A stretch of DNA of 64,000 nucleotides, taken from positions 8,050,501 to 8,114,500 of the forward strand of contig NC_088787.1 in the NCBI RefSeq assembly GCF_949628265.1. Direction: 5' to 3'. Position 1 is the stretch's first letter; every line of letters starts with the position of its first letter. The stretch is from Cloeon dipterum. Its lineage: Eukaryota > Arthropoda > Insecta > Ephemeroptera > Baetidae. Under the pieces are notes generated by a model. The model saw only the letters and a list, made by a program, of their open reading frames with translations. It was not told the DNA's origin and made no database searches. The translations under genes and the position numbers were made by a program. Below are positions 1 to 12,100 of the stretch, one piece after another.

Positions 1-150
1 CCTTTGCATTGCAATGACGATCGAGTCCATTTGGATTTGGAAGGATTTCGAAAGCTGTTCCGACTCGTTACTTGCTGGTTTGTACCTTTCCAGCATGCGT
101 GAATTTATTTTGTCTAGCGTTTCAATGAAAAGACTCCATTGTCCTTTTCT
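1..150 (-). repeat. Interspersed repeat family R1, edge-truncated copy
   Basis: About 80 bases around 60-130 are nearly the same as a stretch near 33990-34075 (shared words include ACTTGCTGGTTTG, CCTTTCCAGCATGCGTGA and TCTAGCGTTTCAATG). The same family is seen at 10255-10600 and 38222-38465 in the opposite orientation. The copy is cut by the left edge of the window, so its full length is unknown. No coding frame or terminal repeat is evident; it could be a SINE or a non-autonomous element. Confidence 0.7.
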
Positions 151-235
151 GGACGTGACTTAATCAAATTAGGCCGCGATTATTTTGGAACAAGGAGTTG
201 TCGCGTAAAAAACTGTTTCCTGAAATAAAAAATCT

Positions 236-425
236 TTTCCAACGTTTCTACTGCGAATGGCTGGACTGATTTTGGTTTTCAGAACGTCAAAAGAAAGAAT
301 ATTAAGTGAAGAATGCACATTAGCAGGATTGAGTCTAAAATCGCAGCGGAAGTGCCTTAAAAATAAATTTATTATTAAATTATACGGTGGCGCCATCTGT
401 TGGCGGCTTCGGACACTAAAGGCTT
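236..425 (+). repeat. Interspersed repeat family R2, copy 1
   Basis: This stretch aligns with about 4738-4925. Shared blocks include GATTTTG(G/A)TTTTCAG, ACGTCAAAAGA, a diverged GCAGCGGAA/GCTGCGGAA block, ATGCCTTAAAA and a TATACGGTGGC block near the right end. Divergence is substantial, so both copies look old. The 4.7-kb copy is fused to an inverted left arm. No coding potential was seen. Confidence 0.65.
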
Positions 426-848
426 AAACAACCGTTGTATTATAAACAAAGTTTTGATTTCGGATACAATATTTTACATGAAATTATTTGAATTATTTCT
501 TTTTGTTTGTGATCAAAAACTATTTATAAAAATATTCAAGACAACTAACTGAATTTATTTAGAATCAAATTACCTGCATGGTGCTACTGGCTCAAAATCA
601 GAAACACTAACCGCAAATCACTCTCGCTATAAATAACCCCTGTCCGTCGGTGGTTTCGGCTCGTTCGCTCGGAAGGTCGAGTAATTAATTCGCTTTGGCT
701 GTCACGCCTAGGCAAAGGTCTGGAAAACAACAAATTTGCGCGACTTTCGGGGCAGAACAGCGGGACAAAGGCGCCTTTGAACTCGCGCGCGTAGTGAAAT
801 TCTCTCGCAGACCAAACACAAACGCGGCGCGTGCAAGAAAAGTGTAAA

Positions 849-973
849 TATAAAAGCTCGCCGGAGAGGCAGATCAATCCATCTTCATCATTTCGGTCGT
901 TCGCCATTAATCACAAAGGCTTTGGCGGACTGCTTTTTCGCTCGTCTACATACATGCACACCGTAGGTAAATA
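849..973 (+). promoter_or_regulatory. Possible TATA promoter and first exon of the His-rich gene
   Basis: A consensus TATAAAAG lies at 849-856. Sequence about 25-30 bases downstream (near 874-890) has initiator-like TCAATCC and TCATTTC. The first downstream ATG, at 954, opens five codons ending in a good splice donor (GTAG then GTAAAT). The phase fits the acceptor at 7837: one base left over here, two supplied there. This would join M-H-T-V-A to the histidine-rich exon over an intron of about 6.9 kb. The promoter motif is seen directly; the link to the exon is inference. Confidence 0.35.
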
Positions 974-1082
974 GGTTCACCGAGAGCACTATGTACACAC
1001 AAAAGAAGATACTGCGGCGATCGATCCTGCAAAAGCAGCATCCACCGGCAAAAGCCACCCGCACCCTCGCTCACTCGCAGAC

Positions 1083-1125
<43 letters not shown>

Positions 1126-1130
1126 TCTCT
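1083..1130. repeat. (TC)n microsatellite
   Basis: A nearly uninterrupted TC dinucleotide tract of about 45 bases. It produces a spurious Arg/Glu-rich frame on the minus strand and a Ser/Leu-rich frame on the plus strand, neither of which looks coding. Confidence 0.95.
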
Positions 1131-1466
1131 CCTTGTATGCACACGAGAGAGCACGTGCGCCGGGCGTGAACGAAAATAAAAATCCTTTCTCAAACAGAGC
1201 AAAAAAAATCAGCCGATATTTGCATGTCAACTCCAAAGTGCCGCAGCCACGAAATCTATCAATATCTACTCCCCCCAAGCTAAAGAAGTTGCTAGAATTA
1301 TGATATTATCAGACAAAAATTGGAAGGTTCTCAAACTGTTTTAAATTTTTCCCGAGAAAATAAGACTAGACTTGGGGATTAAATATTTTCCTACCAAAAA
1401 TTCGATTTATCAGGCGATTTACTCTGTTTTAATAGTCAGATTCTAGGCTAAGATTTTCGTTCTAAG

Positions 1467-1752
1467 CAGTGGGGTCCAAATTCGTGCGACGCGCACAATC
1501 GCACATATGGCGTCTGGTGGAGTATGGCGCGAAAAAACGGTCACGTGAAAATTCGCAAGAAGAACCAGGTTTTCGTCAGTATTTTGTGACATAATTTGCA
1601 TTACTTAGTACTAATTGTGTCTTTTGCGTCGTAAAAACAAACTCTTGACACTCGTAAGGCAACCCAAAGAGAGCTTTTTGCTTCCCACGTTCAGACGCCA
1701 TCTTGGATCTGCGCAGGGGAAACCAATTTTATCGCGCATCTGGACCCCGCTC
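1467..1752. mobile_element. hAT-type MITE, copy 1
   Basis: A 286-bp non-autonomous DNA element. It begins CAGTGGGGTCCA and ends TGGACCCCGCTC, imperfect terminal inverted repeats of the CAG...CTG kind found in hAT transposons. It is flanked by a perfect 8-bp target-site duplication GTTCTAAG (1459-1466 and 1753-1760). Related copies lie at 26087-26361 and 45087-45361. There is no transposase; any frame inside is incidental. Confidence 0.9.
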
Positions 1753-1760
1753 GTTCTAAG

Positions 1761-4660
1761 ATACGAATATCTATTTTTATATTGCTTTTTATCCCTGTTC
1801 GAAGACCGGGATTTTTGAGATATTTAAATTAATAGGAACGAAAAATGAGCTAAAATACCAATTATTTGCAATATCTCTTCTGGAAGTTTGTTACAACTAC
1901 ATGAAATTCAAATTTCTCCAACCATTCTAGGGGCAAAAATGAAAAGAAAGGTCAAAATTTTCCCAGTGAGATTGTTTTGGCAGCTTGAGCGAAATTACTT
2001 GGTCCGGTTTCAAGCGTGACAGTTTAATGGTTGCCACAAAATTAATTACAGCTCTTTAGAGAGTTTGTAAAGAGCTCAGGCAAAGCTTTTTAATTCCTAG
2101 TTTTGTGATTTCAATATTTAAAGTTTTCCATCTTCCAATAGGACGAAGAAAAAGCTCAGCAAAAGTTTACGATAGCATTTTTATCATAAAAATCATTTTG
2201 TGCTCATGATTGACTCAATATTTTTTTGTCTTTCCAAGAAATTCTCCCAGTGTCTCAGTTGCCTTTAATATATGCGTGGTATATTATTTTACTCTATCAA
2301 ACTTTCCGTTTTCCCGTAAAATTAGCAGATTGTTTTGAGCGATTTGATTTTGGAATATTCCTCGTTAGCGAGCGAGTTCGCAAAGTTTGCGCGGTAGGCG
2401 ATGGCTGGACGTCTGAAAGGCAAATTATTTCACGCGGTTTACCTTGGCACAAACTACTGTAATAAAGCGAACGAGTTTGGCTGCTTGGTCATCTGCATCC
2501 GATAGAGCATACTTCCATTGGAATGTCTCCAACCGAAGAATGCAGGATGCGGTATAGAACAACTTCAAGCCAATATGTTTATTACATCATGCCTCGTAAA
2601 ATGTCAAAGTTTGTCGAGGTATAAGTCCATTTGCATACTTTAAATTGCAGACAAATTTTCCATCTCCGTTTTTACTTGGAAATAAGTTTTTTTTCTAGTT
2701 TGCTTTCAATTTTCTCGCCACATGTATAAAGGAGAGATGTTCAATCTCCGGCATCAAATCAGGTTGACACAAATACGCGAATGAAATTTTAATGCATGTT
2801 ACGTAACCAATGTATCCAAAATGTTCACTTTCATTCCTCCTTTTTTGATATTGATATTTATATTTTTTATCACAATAATAATTGTTCTATAAGGCTTGTT
2901 CAAGTCTAAATTTAATAAAAAAATAGCAAAATAACGTAACCTATTATGTGTATAGCTTTCAATTATTTAAAACGCAGAAATAAATATAGATAAAAATTAC
3001 TTCAAAACTAATTTTGTTTCAAAATGTCTAATAATTTAAAAGATTTATCACAAAATAAATTTTTCCATTTAATCGTCTCTTTAAAAAAGCAACAATCAAG
3101 TTTACAAGGAAAAAGATCGACAATATTAAAAAATTCCAATTCAACGTACTAATGAGACTTTAAAATGTGCAAAACGAGTTTAAATTAAAGCAAAGGTGGT
3201 TTGCGAGTGGCAGCTATCCGTTCCTTCCAGTTAACAGAAACATTGTTGTCCACCAGCGTTTCATTTCCTGCACTAAAAAGGCGTGTTGCAGATGAGCAAT
3301 CGATCCTCGTCTCTTCGCTGAGTGTTTTTTTCTCTTTCTCTCTGATTCTGCTTGGTCTTGTTTCCCGCATCGCGAGCCAGCAAGCGAGTGACTTAAAAGC
3401 AGCAGCTGTTGCCGCGTGTGTGTGTGCATGGTGTCAAACGCGAATCGCATCCGCTTTGCCTCCGCGCTCGCTGATAAAACATCTCTATCACATTTTATTG
3501 AATTTATTTTTTCTGTTACTCTTTCGCCCTGCTTCATTTGTATTCAAGTAAAGAACATCTGCGACGCACAACACCGAGTGCGATTGTTTATTCCAGACGG
3601 ACAGTAATGCGTGTATGACTCGGGAATTTCGTCTGTAGAAATATTCACGAGGCGTACGCGCGAGTGTCGCAGCGAAATTTTAATAAATAAATACTGCACG
3701 GTCCGCCAATGAGGAAGCTGGCACGCAGCTGGATTTTCAGCACTCTTTAGAATTTTAATTTATGCGTTCGTCATAAATTATGAGAAATTTTTAGTATTTA
3801 TTTTTATACTCATTACAGGAATTGGAGATGTATTTTTACAACTGTAGGTTTTGGCAGTTGTAAAATCTTCTAAATATTAGACTGTTTCATTTTTAGCATA
3901 TTTTTTAATTTGGTATAGTTATTAAAATTATTTGTTCCTACCAGCACCAAACTTAATAAGGTTAACTTTCCTTAATTAAATTCTTATCACATGTTGTACA
4001 CGAAGAGTGTTTAATAAAATTATTGATTGTTTCAATAATTGATTGAAATAACTGCTGAATTCAGTCCTATAGTTTAAATTTGCATATCAGAATTTTTGAA
4101 TATTAATAATTAATTTAAAAGCAAATTTGAAAAAATCCAATGGAAAACAAAATAATGTTAGGATTTTTTAAACTATTAAACTTAGAATCTAAACTTGTCA
4201 ACAGATAACAAAATACTTTTCAATTTTAGTCGACCATATCACTTTATCTATACATATTTTTTCGAATCATGAACTTCTGGGTTTAAAAAACGGTTCAATG
4301 GTTCAACTAAAACCAACATCTTGGTTAAAACGGGTTATTGAAAAGTAAAACAATCGCCAAAATTAGGAAAAAATCTACGATTTGCATGGATACCCTGATT
4401 TTTCTGCCCAAAGCTACAGATTTTTATATTCTGGACAAGTTATATACAATTCAAATAAAAGGTACTATTCAACTAATAATTTTTCCTTAGCAGATTTCGA
4501 TAAATTTGGACAACTTTTAGTTTACAAGAAATCAAAAGCTTCCAGAAATTTCCAAATTAAAATGTTTATAATGCATATTTTAGCTCAAATTTGGTTCCAA
4601 AGGGTATTAAATGCCTCGAAAACAATAAATCGAACCCTTTCTAATCTTTAAATATGACCA
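1761..4660. other. Non-coding stretch, no gene recognised
   Basis: AT-rich sequence with a more GC-rich patch around 3190-3700. Frames in both directions there overlap each other and lack family resemblance or splice support. It may be the long first intron of the His-rich gene and contain regulatory sequence; nothing specific can be supported. Confidence 0.6.
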
Positions 4661-4661
4661 A

Positions 4662-4925
4662 TTGACGTGCTGAAAACCAAAATCAGTCCAGCCATTTGCC
4701 GTAGAATCGTCGGAAAAATATGTTACTTCAAGAAATAGTTTTTCACGATTCTACGGCGATTGGCTTAACCGATTTTGATTTTCAGCACGTCAAAAGATAA
4801 TTAAGTAAGTAAGGAACGCACAGTGGCATGATTGAGCCTGGAATTGCTGCGGAAATGCCTTAAAATTAAAATTATTACGAAAGTATACGGTGGCTTCAAA
4901 CACCAAGTGCTTATACCACTGGGGT
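4662..4925. repeat. Foldback element fused to repeat R2, copy 2
   Basis: Bases 4662-4793 form an imperfect inverted repeat. The left arm begins TTGACGTGCTGAAAACCAAA and the right arm ends TTTTGATTTTCAGCACGTCAA, with about 45-50 bases per arm and a short loop near 4713-4740. From about 4738 the right arm continues into a stretch related to 236-425. It looks like an R2 copy whose end was duplicated in inverted orientation, or a foldback-type element. No coding sequence. Confidence 0.75.
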
Positions 4926-6970
4926 ATTGGGCAGAGTTGTTTTTTAATGAACTGAAAAGATTAAAATTATTGACGTTTGAAAATTTTGATTTCAGATTCA
5001 ACCATTAACGTTAAAATTAAAAAAATAAATCCCTTATTCTAATAGATTTAAAAAAAGTTCATCTTGAAGCTCTATAAATCCCTCTTATCATTTCTTGACA
5101 AACTTTGTTTTTAAATTATTCCGAGGCTCGATCTGTAATCGGCTTCACTGTTGATTCTCTTTCCTTTTCTATTAAATTTCTACGTCTCGATCCCTGCGAG
5201 TGAGCACTCATTCGGCGCGCGCGGTGTGTACGACGTGTACGAGCACATCTGCTCTCGACTTCTCATCCTTTCATCCATATTTTACGAGGCAATATTCTCA
5301 AGTGGAATAGCAGAAATATATAATATAATAAACACACGCGCCTGCCACTATATAGACACTCCGCCTCTCGGTTATTATTTGCGGACGTGTTTCACGACCA
5401 TGCCAAATTGTTAAACAGTTTTGAATTCTGCATGTGGAGCGTGTTTCACACGCAAAACGCATTTGCAATTTCCGTTTTCATGTTAGAACGATGCTGAGAG
5501 AGGAAGTGCGAAGCGTAAGTCTCTCTTGTTCTTCATTTTCTTTCACTCAAGAAGAAGAACAGTTCAAGCGAACCGCAGGGAGTGTATTTAATGCAAAAAT
5601 AATGTTGTACAGCTTAATTAAAAACTTGAACTTTGGCTTTAGAAATGCGTCTAAATTAGCTATAAAAAAGCATATTTTTTCTTCACGCTTGAAAAATGTT
5701 TATTTTCTTCTTTGTGAAATTTGTTTATTTGTTTTACATGCGAAGTGTTTTTGTAATTTTTTAGACCTTCGGAAAACAAACTACTGTCCTCGTTTTGGTT
5801 TTAAATGTGTTGAAAGTTTTCATTTTCCAGCTTAAAATTATTATTTAAATTTTCAAATCACTCAAAATTTGTATTTTGTTAATTTTTCAAGTTTGTCAAG
5901 TTCGTTTACGTATGATTTTTTTATTTAAAATTTTAACATTGTTTTATTTGGGTTGAAACCATCTCGAAAAACCGTCTAAATTGGCCCAGAAGCCGTCCAA
6001 TTTGTACGGAAAAACAGCAGAGAATTTCCCGAAATAAAAACCGTCTAAATTCGCAGCCCTAAATGTGACAGATTTAAAAGATTGATTTTACAATAATTTA
6101 CATCTATATTAGCAACCGTTAAACTCTCTATACCAGTGTAGGAAAAAGACCATTATCGCGTGCGGGCGAAGCAAGAGGCGCTCTTGACACACACGTGCAA
6201 AAATAGTCAGGGTTTGTATGATGTTGGGCCATTAGGCGCGCACATTGAGCTTTTTGTGCTTGGCGGTGCTGGCTGGCTAGCTCTACACTCGCACCCCTCG
6301 AGCTGAAACAGCTCACACTCTCGAGAAAATATAAATGTGTGAGTGAGTGACAGCCGCGCAATCTCCAGTGAATATAGGGCTGCGTGGCGTGTGCATGCGA
6401 TCGGATAATAATTTGCAAAAGTTTGCATTTGCATCGCGAAATATAATTTTATTGCGAACACGTCAAAGCACTCTCAAGACAAAACAGTGCATTGTGTTTC
6501 TATGCTTCTCTCTCTCTCTCGTGCGCGCTGCAAATTGTTTTTCCACCGACTACAGACTACATAGTGCTGCTGTGCTGACAAGGCCAATTAATTAATGTAT
6601 TGCCAACTCGCCTGTGCACACAACACACACACACACACACGCTCCAATTCGTGCACGCCGATCAATAATAAATGTCAACTGATTTAAACTCATCTGCTGG
6701 AACTGCTTCTCACGGGGTCATGTGTGCCACTCTTGTGTAAAGTTTTAATTGCTTTCAATGCTTGACATTCATCAAATTACACTCAAGTCGTTTTATCCGT
6801 CAACGAACACTATAAGAGTTAAAAACTGCGATAATCATTGCTCGTTTGTTCTTAAAAGGATTAATTTGTATTGACACTTTAAATCGGGATCGATAACAGA
6901 TTTAAAATTATTTGCATTGCAATCGATGAACAATTTGTTCTACAATTAGTGAAATTAAAAAAGTACCTTT
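4926..6970. other. Non-coding stretch with a CA microsatellite
   Basis: Two GC-richer patches (about 5190-5420 and 6150-6600) contain frames without recognisable products. An (AC)n tract lies near 6619-6642. A short block at about 5955-6062, with two copies of ACCGTCTAAAT and ending GCAGCCCTAAA, has a weak counterpart near 39764-39890 and may be a fourth repeat family. No gene is supported. Confidence 0.5.
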
Positions 6971-7208
6971 TTTACGGTAAAAATACAATTTTTTTCAAAT
7001 TTTATCCAAAATTTACAGCGCTTGACCACATTTCTTGGCAGATATTAATTCCTCTCGTTGAGATCTGCCCATCAGCTTGTGAAACCTGTTAGGGAAACAC
7101 TTTGTTGTGAAATAAAACAAGATTTCAAATAAGGAGACAGTTTGCTAAATTTGCAGCCACTTTTCTAAAAAATTTACACTGCTACTTTTAGGTCAATTTT
7201 GGTTTCAA
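6971..7208 (+). repeat. Interspersed repeat family R3, copy 1
   Basis: This stretch aligns over its whole length with the reverse complement of 58121-58349. Shared words include TTTTATCCAAAAT, GAGATCTG(C/T)CCA, TTAGGGAAAC, GGAGACAGT, TTTGCAGCCACTTTTCTA and TTTAGGTCAATTTTGG. Divergence is moderate, with small indels. Neither copy holds a coding frame. Confidence 0.8.
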
Positions 7209-7837
7209 ATATTTCCTGAGAAATGATTTCAGTCATTGGCAACGAGGATTATCCAGGATTTTACTGTATCAAATCCTCTTTAAATGATTTTCAGTGCATC
7301 ATTTGTAGCAGAAATCAAAATCAAGCGTCCGTGCTTCAGGCTTTTTTATTTGAATTTTGATAGAGGAAAGGTCTAAGTTTTGCAATGAAACTAACTCCAT
7401 TCAGTCCATTCCCATTCATGGACGATAAAAACTAAATAAAATTTCTAGAATTAAAATTAAAACACTTTTTACCTTGGAAGAAATTTTCTACAAAACCATT
7501 TTTTTTAATTTGCAAACCTGAGGTAATTTTAGATTGTGTTTGGACACTCATACAAAAATGATGAGCTATTTAGATTCAAAAGTAATTTACTATTCTTAAG
7601 TTCAATTGATTTTCATGTACTAAAAATTCCGTAACAAAATCTCAGAGAATGCTAATTAAATATTATTTTTGATTCATCACTATTATTAGTATTTTACAAA
7701 GCAGTCTGGAAAAATTAATAATTTCAAAATACCCTATGACTTAACTTGAAAGTTTTTTAAATAGATTTTAAAATAACATTATTTAATTAAAATAATAATC
7801 TGATTAATTACTAATAAAATAACTCTTTTTGTTACAG

Positions 7838-8037
7838 CTGGACACGAGCACAACCACGACCACGAAGACGAGCACAGTCACCACGATCACGAGCACCCTG
7901 TGACGGCGGCCGCGCCGACCCTGAGCTCGGTTCTTCCACAGCTGGTGCAGAACCTGACTGAAAAGGTGGCGAGCACGTTGGCAGGCACAACGATGGCGCC
8001 GCACCACCACGACCATGACCACGATCACCACCACTGA
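7838..8037 (+). CDS. Terminal coding exon of a histidine-rich mini-protein
   Basis: After a good acceptor (TTTTTGTTACAG) comes a 65-codon frame closed by TGA. It starts with a block of alternating His and acidic residues (pattern GHEHNHDHEDEHSHHDHEH, nine His). A middle part of about 30 residues follows that could form an amphipathic helix (LSSVLPQLVQNLTEKVASTL, including an N-L-T sequon), and it ends with a second block (PHHHDHDHDHHH). Spaced His/Asp/Glu residues usually mean binding of Zn, Cu or Ni. The exon opens in the second position of a codon, so a 5' exon must exist. The best candidate is 954-966, which would give a 70-residue protein, but a distal signal-peptide exon could have been missed. 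I recognise no family. The GC-rich third positions stand out from the AT-rich flanks, supporting real coding. Confidence 0.7.
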
Positions 8038-9171
8038 GAGGACCCATTATCAAGCCGCGACGCGTAAAGACAATGGAACGTGCGCGGACGAGACGAAAAA
8101 TAATGTTGTTCAAGCAGTTATTGATATAATGAGTATTCCTCCGGATCGGTGTTTGCGTGTATTATTCGTAGCAAAAAATTATTAACTATTTTTCTGAGAA
8201 AACTTAATTGAAAATGGCGAAAAACGATCGAATGTGAAAGAAAGTATGGCAGGGACTGATCAACGTTCTTATAAATTAATTAATTAATGTTTGTCGACGA
8301 GACGAATGTACACCGTCGTGTACTGGATTATTGCGAATCCTTTGTTCGATTCACAGGGTAGTAGAGGGCAGAAAACTGTAATATTAAATATTAGTTGCGG
8401 AAAGGAAGGTGTTGATTTACATGTGATCTGCAACGATTTTAAAATTGTAATAGTTCCATTTCAAGTCTTTTTAAATATTTAACATAACGTATTGGCATTT
8501 CAGATTTGATAAATTGCTAGTCAAGCTAATGACTTAGGGGCTTTTATAAAATTAAGCTCTTAAATTACTAAATGAAGGGAATTTTACTCAGTGCAGAAAC
8601 AAGACAAAAATGTTATAAAACAAATTAAATTTAGTTGGGAAGAGGATTCACAAGATAAATGTTTAAAACAAAATTTAAGCGTTACTATTTTTCACTGTTT
8701 TCGGTCTCTAATGTTTTTATTAGTGTGCTAGTGTCCTTCAAATTTCAACCGAGAGTCACACACTACTTGTACTTTTATCGCAAATTCAACTATTTGGCCT
8801 TTATCTAAACGTGACCAGTCGTAAGCTTTCTATTCTGAACGAGTTCCTCTTGTGATACTAACCACGCACTTAAGTAAAAACTTCATTTTCAGCACAAATA
8901 AAATTGTCAGTGTGAACAAATAAAATAACGAATATTTAACGAAAATCGGTGCCAACGAGTGATGTATGACTGAGACAAAAGTGCTGTTTTTTTCCAATAA
9001 AACTGTTGAGAGCGCAACTTGTCTTTTCATTCATAAAAAATAACATAACTGAGAAAATTATTATGAAATTTCTACGTTTATTTATATGCATTTGACAAAT
9101 GGCATTGGTAAAAAACAGCCATTAACAGATTTATGAAAACGATCAATCTACTTAGAAAATTTGTGGATAGC
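8038..9171. other. 3' flank and intergenic, no gene recognised
   Basis: This holds the 3' UTR of the His-rich exon and, on the minus strand, the 3' end of CDCA7, with AATAAA-like signals near 9077-9085. Short frames at 8291-8482 and 8830-9030 have neither splice nor family support. Confidence 0.55.
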
Positions 9172-12100
9172 CTATAGGCCGTCGCATGGATCACTAGATT
9201 TTTGGAAGAAGTCGTTGAATTTGTGCTCTGCCAAAAGCTCATTGACCTTGTACTTCTGAAGGCGGGACTCTATTTTCGACAGTGCAATCTAAAAATTATC
9301 TCATAAATCTCCAGCCAAAGGTTTTTTTTTTAAATTTCTTACCAGGTCTTCTTGCATGGTGGTGACTTTAAACCCATAGAATGGCTCGTCTCCTGGTTCC
9401 TTCAAAGCGGAGATCCACTCCTCCTCGAGTTCTTCAGAAATTTTCTGCTTTAATTCCTGCAGTTTCTGCTCCGAGACTGGCACTTCAGCGCCAATGCTGA
9501 CGATCAGCTGCGGATTTGGCGAGTCAACAGCGTCCTTGAAGGCAGAGAATTTCTCACAGACCTTCTCCATTTCCTCCTTGGTCCTGAGCGGGGCCTTCTT
9601 TGACTTCTCAGATTTGCTGGTCTTGGCTCTTTTGTTGAACATGCCAAATGGTATTTTCACGGTCTGAAATAAGTTGCCGTGGAATGTGAGTCAGCTGGCA
9701 TTCTTGGTATTTGTAAATTTTAGCATTGACAGAATTCCTGCTTCTGTTTCAGATTGTACAGAAGTGGTTAAATTGCCATTTGCACATCAATTTCTAAAAA
9801 AATCCTTAATAATTTTTCAAGTTTAGTCTAGGTCATGAGCTAATAATTAGAAAATTATTGAAAACAAGGTTGCAAGCGTTGCCTGCAAGAAATTGGTTAA
9901 AATTGAAAAAAAAAATGGATTTTACCACTGCAATGCATTGTTAGAAAAAAATAAGTACAGGTATTTTGCAACCTGGTTAATTGGAAGCAATTAAAATTTA
10001 AAACTTTCATCAGCCAAATTTTGAGTAAATATTGTAATTCCAAGTGGGAGATTGGATATTTTTAAATTTTAATGTCAATTTTTGAAATTAAAGCAAGCGT
10101 AGTTAAAATTGGCAATAAATTAAGTATATTTTTTACTAAATTGAAATTAAAATTTTTAAATATTGATTTTTAATACCTGGATTAAAATAAGCTAGAAGAA
10201 AATAATTACGAGCTTAAGAAAGCATGGAAAAACTCTGATGCTTTCTGCTCAACACTCACCATCGGCTATGTGAGCTCACCGGATTCCAATAACACAGAAA
10301 AATGAATAACATGGGGCTCGAGTGACTGCAGAGGAGCTTGGGCCCCTTCTTGAGCATTCTTTTTGATCAACTAATTAAAATTCCAGACATTTGTCTTTAG
10401 CTTGCTGAAGAGGAAGCAAGCTAGCAATTGGCGAGTCGGCCTTCCAGTCTCGCAGATAACTATTTGAGATATTGAAAGTCAAAGAGCCGGTAACCACCAT
10501 ATTGGGCAGCCAGCAGGAACAGATTTTCCAAACTCTCGCACATCTCATATAACTGCAACACGCTAGGAATTCCTCAACAATGCGAGCCAACGAGCTGGTT
10601 TTTAAGAAAATCGGGAAAATCCAACCATTCCAACAACACAAGTATATAAAAAATCAATTTTTGCTGGTAAAATATCTTTAAAAATGTCTGAAAGCCACTC
10701 TAAAACAACTAAATTAAATATTTTCAGCATCTAGATTTGATTCGCATCATGTCAGAATAAAAAAATCAATAAATCCACCATCACAAAACCTACAAATAAA
10801 ATAATAAAACTTTTCCTACCAAAAGATTGGAGGGCCGGGTGCTAACAATCTTGTCTGGCATTTTTTTGGCCTCCTTTACCGGAAACACTAGTTCCTCCTT
10901 TTCCTTTTCCTCATTCTCCTCATCCTCACTCTCATGATCAGCGGGTGCACCAGGCCCTTCCTTCTCCATCAAAAAGTGGTGCACACTCTTGTAGCCGAGG
11001 GTTCGGACGTAACTGGAGATTTGCCCCAGCGGCGCCCTCCCCGCCTTCTTCCTGCAGAAGGAGCAGTTGCACACACCCCTGCACATGGGACACTGCCACA
11101 CCTGAAATTTAATTTATGTCAAGATTTGTCAACTTTGTTGGAGTTAGGTGGCACTTACAGGATCACGCAGAGCTTCAGCCAGGTCTTGTCCATAGTGGTC
11201 TTTGAGACAGGCGCCGCAAAATTGGCCACGTACACCAATGCAGAATCCCGACCTGCATACTGACTTGGTGTCGGCAGTTTTTTGCCTAGAAAAATTGATT
11301 ACTTAAAATAGGAGTAAAAAATTAAGCATTATTTTAAATTGCCAAAGCTTCAGTTATTTCTAAATGAAATAGTGTTTTTCCTCATGACTGATTTTTGGTG
11401 ATGCATGCTGTATTTTTCTCAGGGCTTGCAAACTGATTTTTTTCCGAAAAAATATTATAATTCATTGCAAAAAACTGTTTTAAAGGTTGTTTTATGCAAT
11501 TTTGCACGCATTAAAAAAACACGTGCATTTCTATTGACGATCAAATGTTCTGATGATGGATGACCAAAAATGGGGATTTTTAAAAATCAGCAAACAAGCC
11601 ACAAACCACCCGTCGTAATTTACCTTTAACTTCTGACTCTTTTGGCGCGATTTATAACCTTCAAGGATTTAAATTCGGAAAAAATAGTTAAATTGCAAAT
11701 CAAAAATTAATTAAGACAAGTGTAATTTAATACATCTAGATAGACTGTAAAAATGAGAGTTAAGGCTTTGCTTCAAGATAATACCATTTAAGCTCAAATC
11801 TAACAATTGCAAATTTAGAAAAAAAAGTATCATACATACCTGCACTGATGGCACGATTTTCCATTCACTGGATCATACTTCTTTTTGGTTGACATGTAAT
11901 TGATTTTGGCAATCATTTCCTCAGTGACGTCCTCGACGTTTAGGATAGTCACAGGCAAACTTCTGACAGTCGACTGAAATTCAATCACTAAATGAAAAAC
12001 TAGAAGATTGTGAGGCGAATCAATTCATACAATGGAATGCCTTCTCTTCACAGCTCCAGGTTTGAGTTTTGAAAGGAGATTGTTTAAATTGTCATCTGGA

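Noticed and set aside
3185-3607. Overlapping frames on both strands in a GC-rich patch
   Set aside because: They overlap one another, lack consistent composition and have no homology; more likely regulatory or random.
9301-9660. Separate gene starting MKIPFGMF
   Set aside because: The apparent start is GTG, not ATG, and a good acceptor lies two codons upstream in phase with CDCA7 exon 6, so it is treated as a CDCA7 exon.
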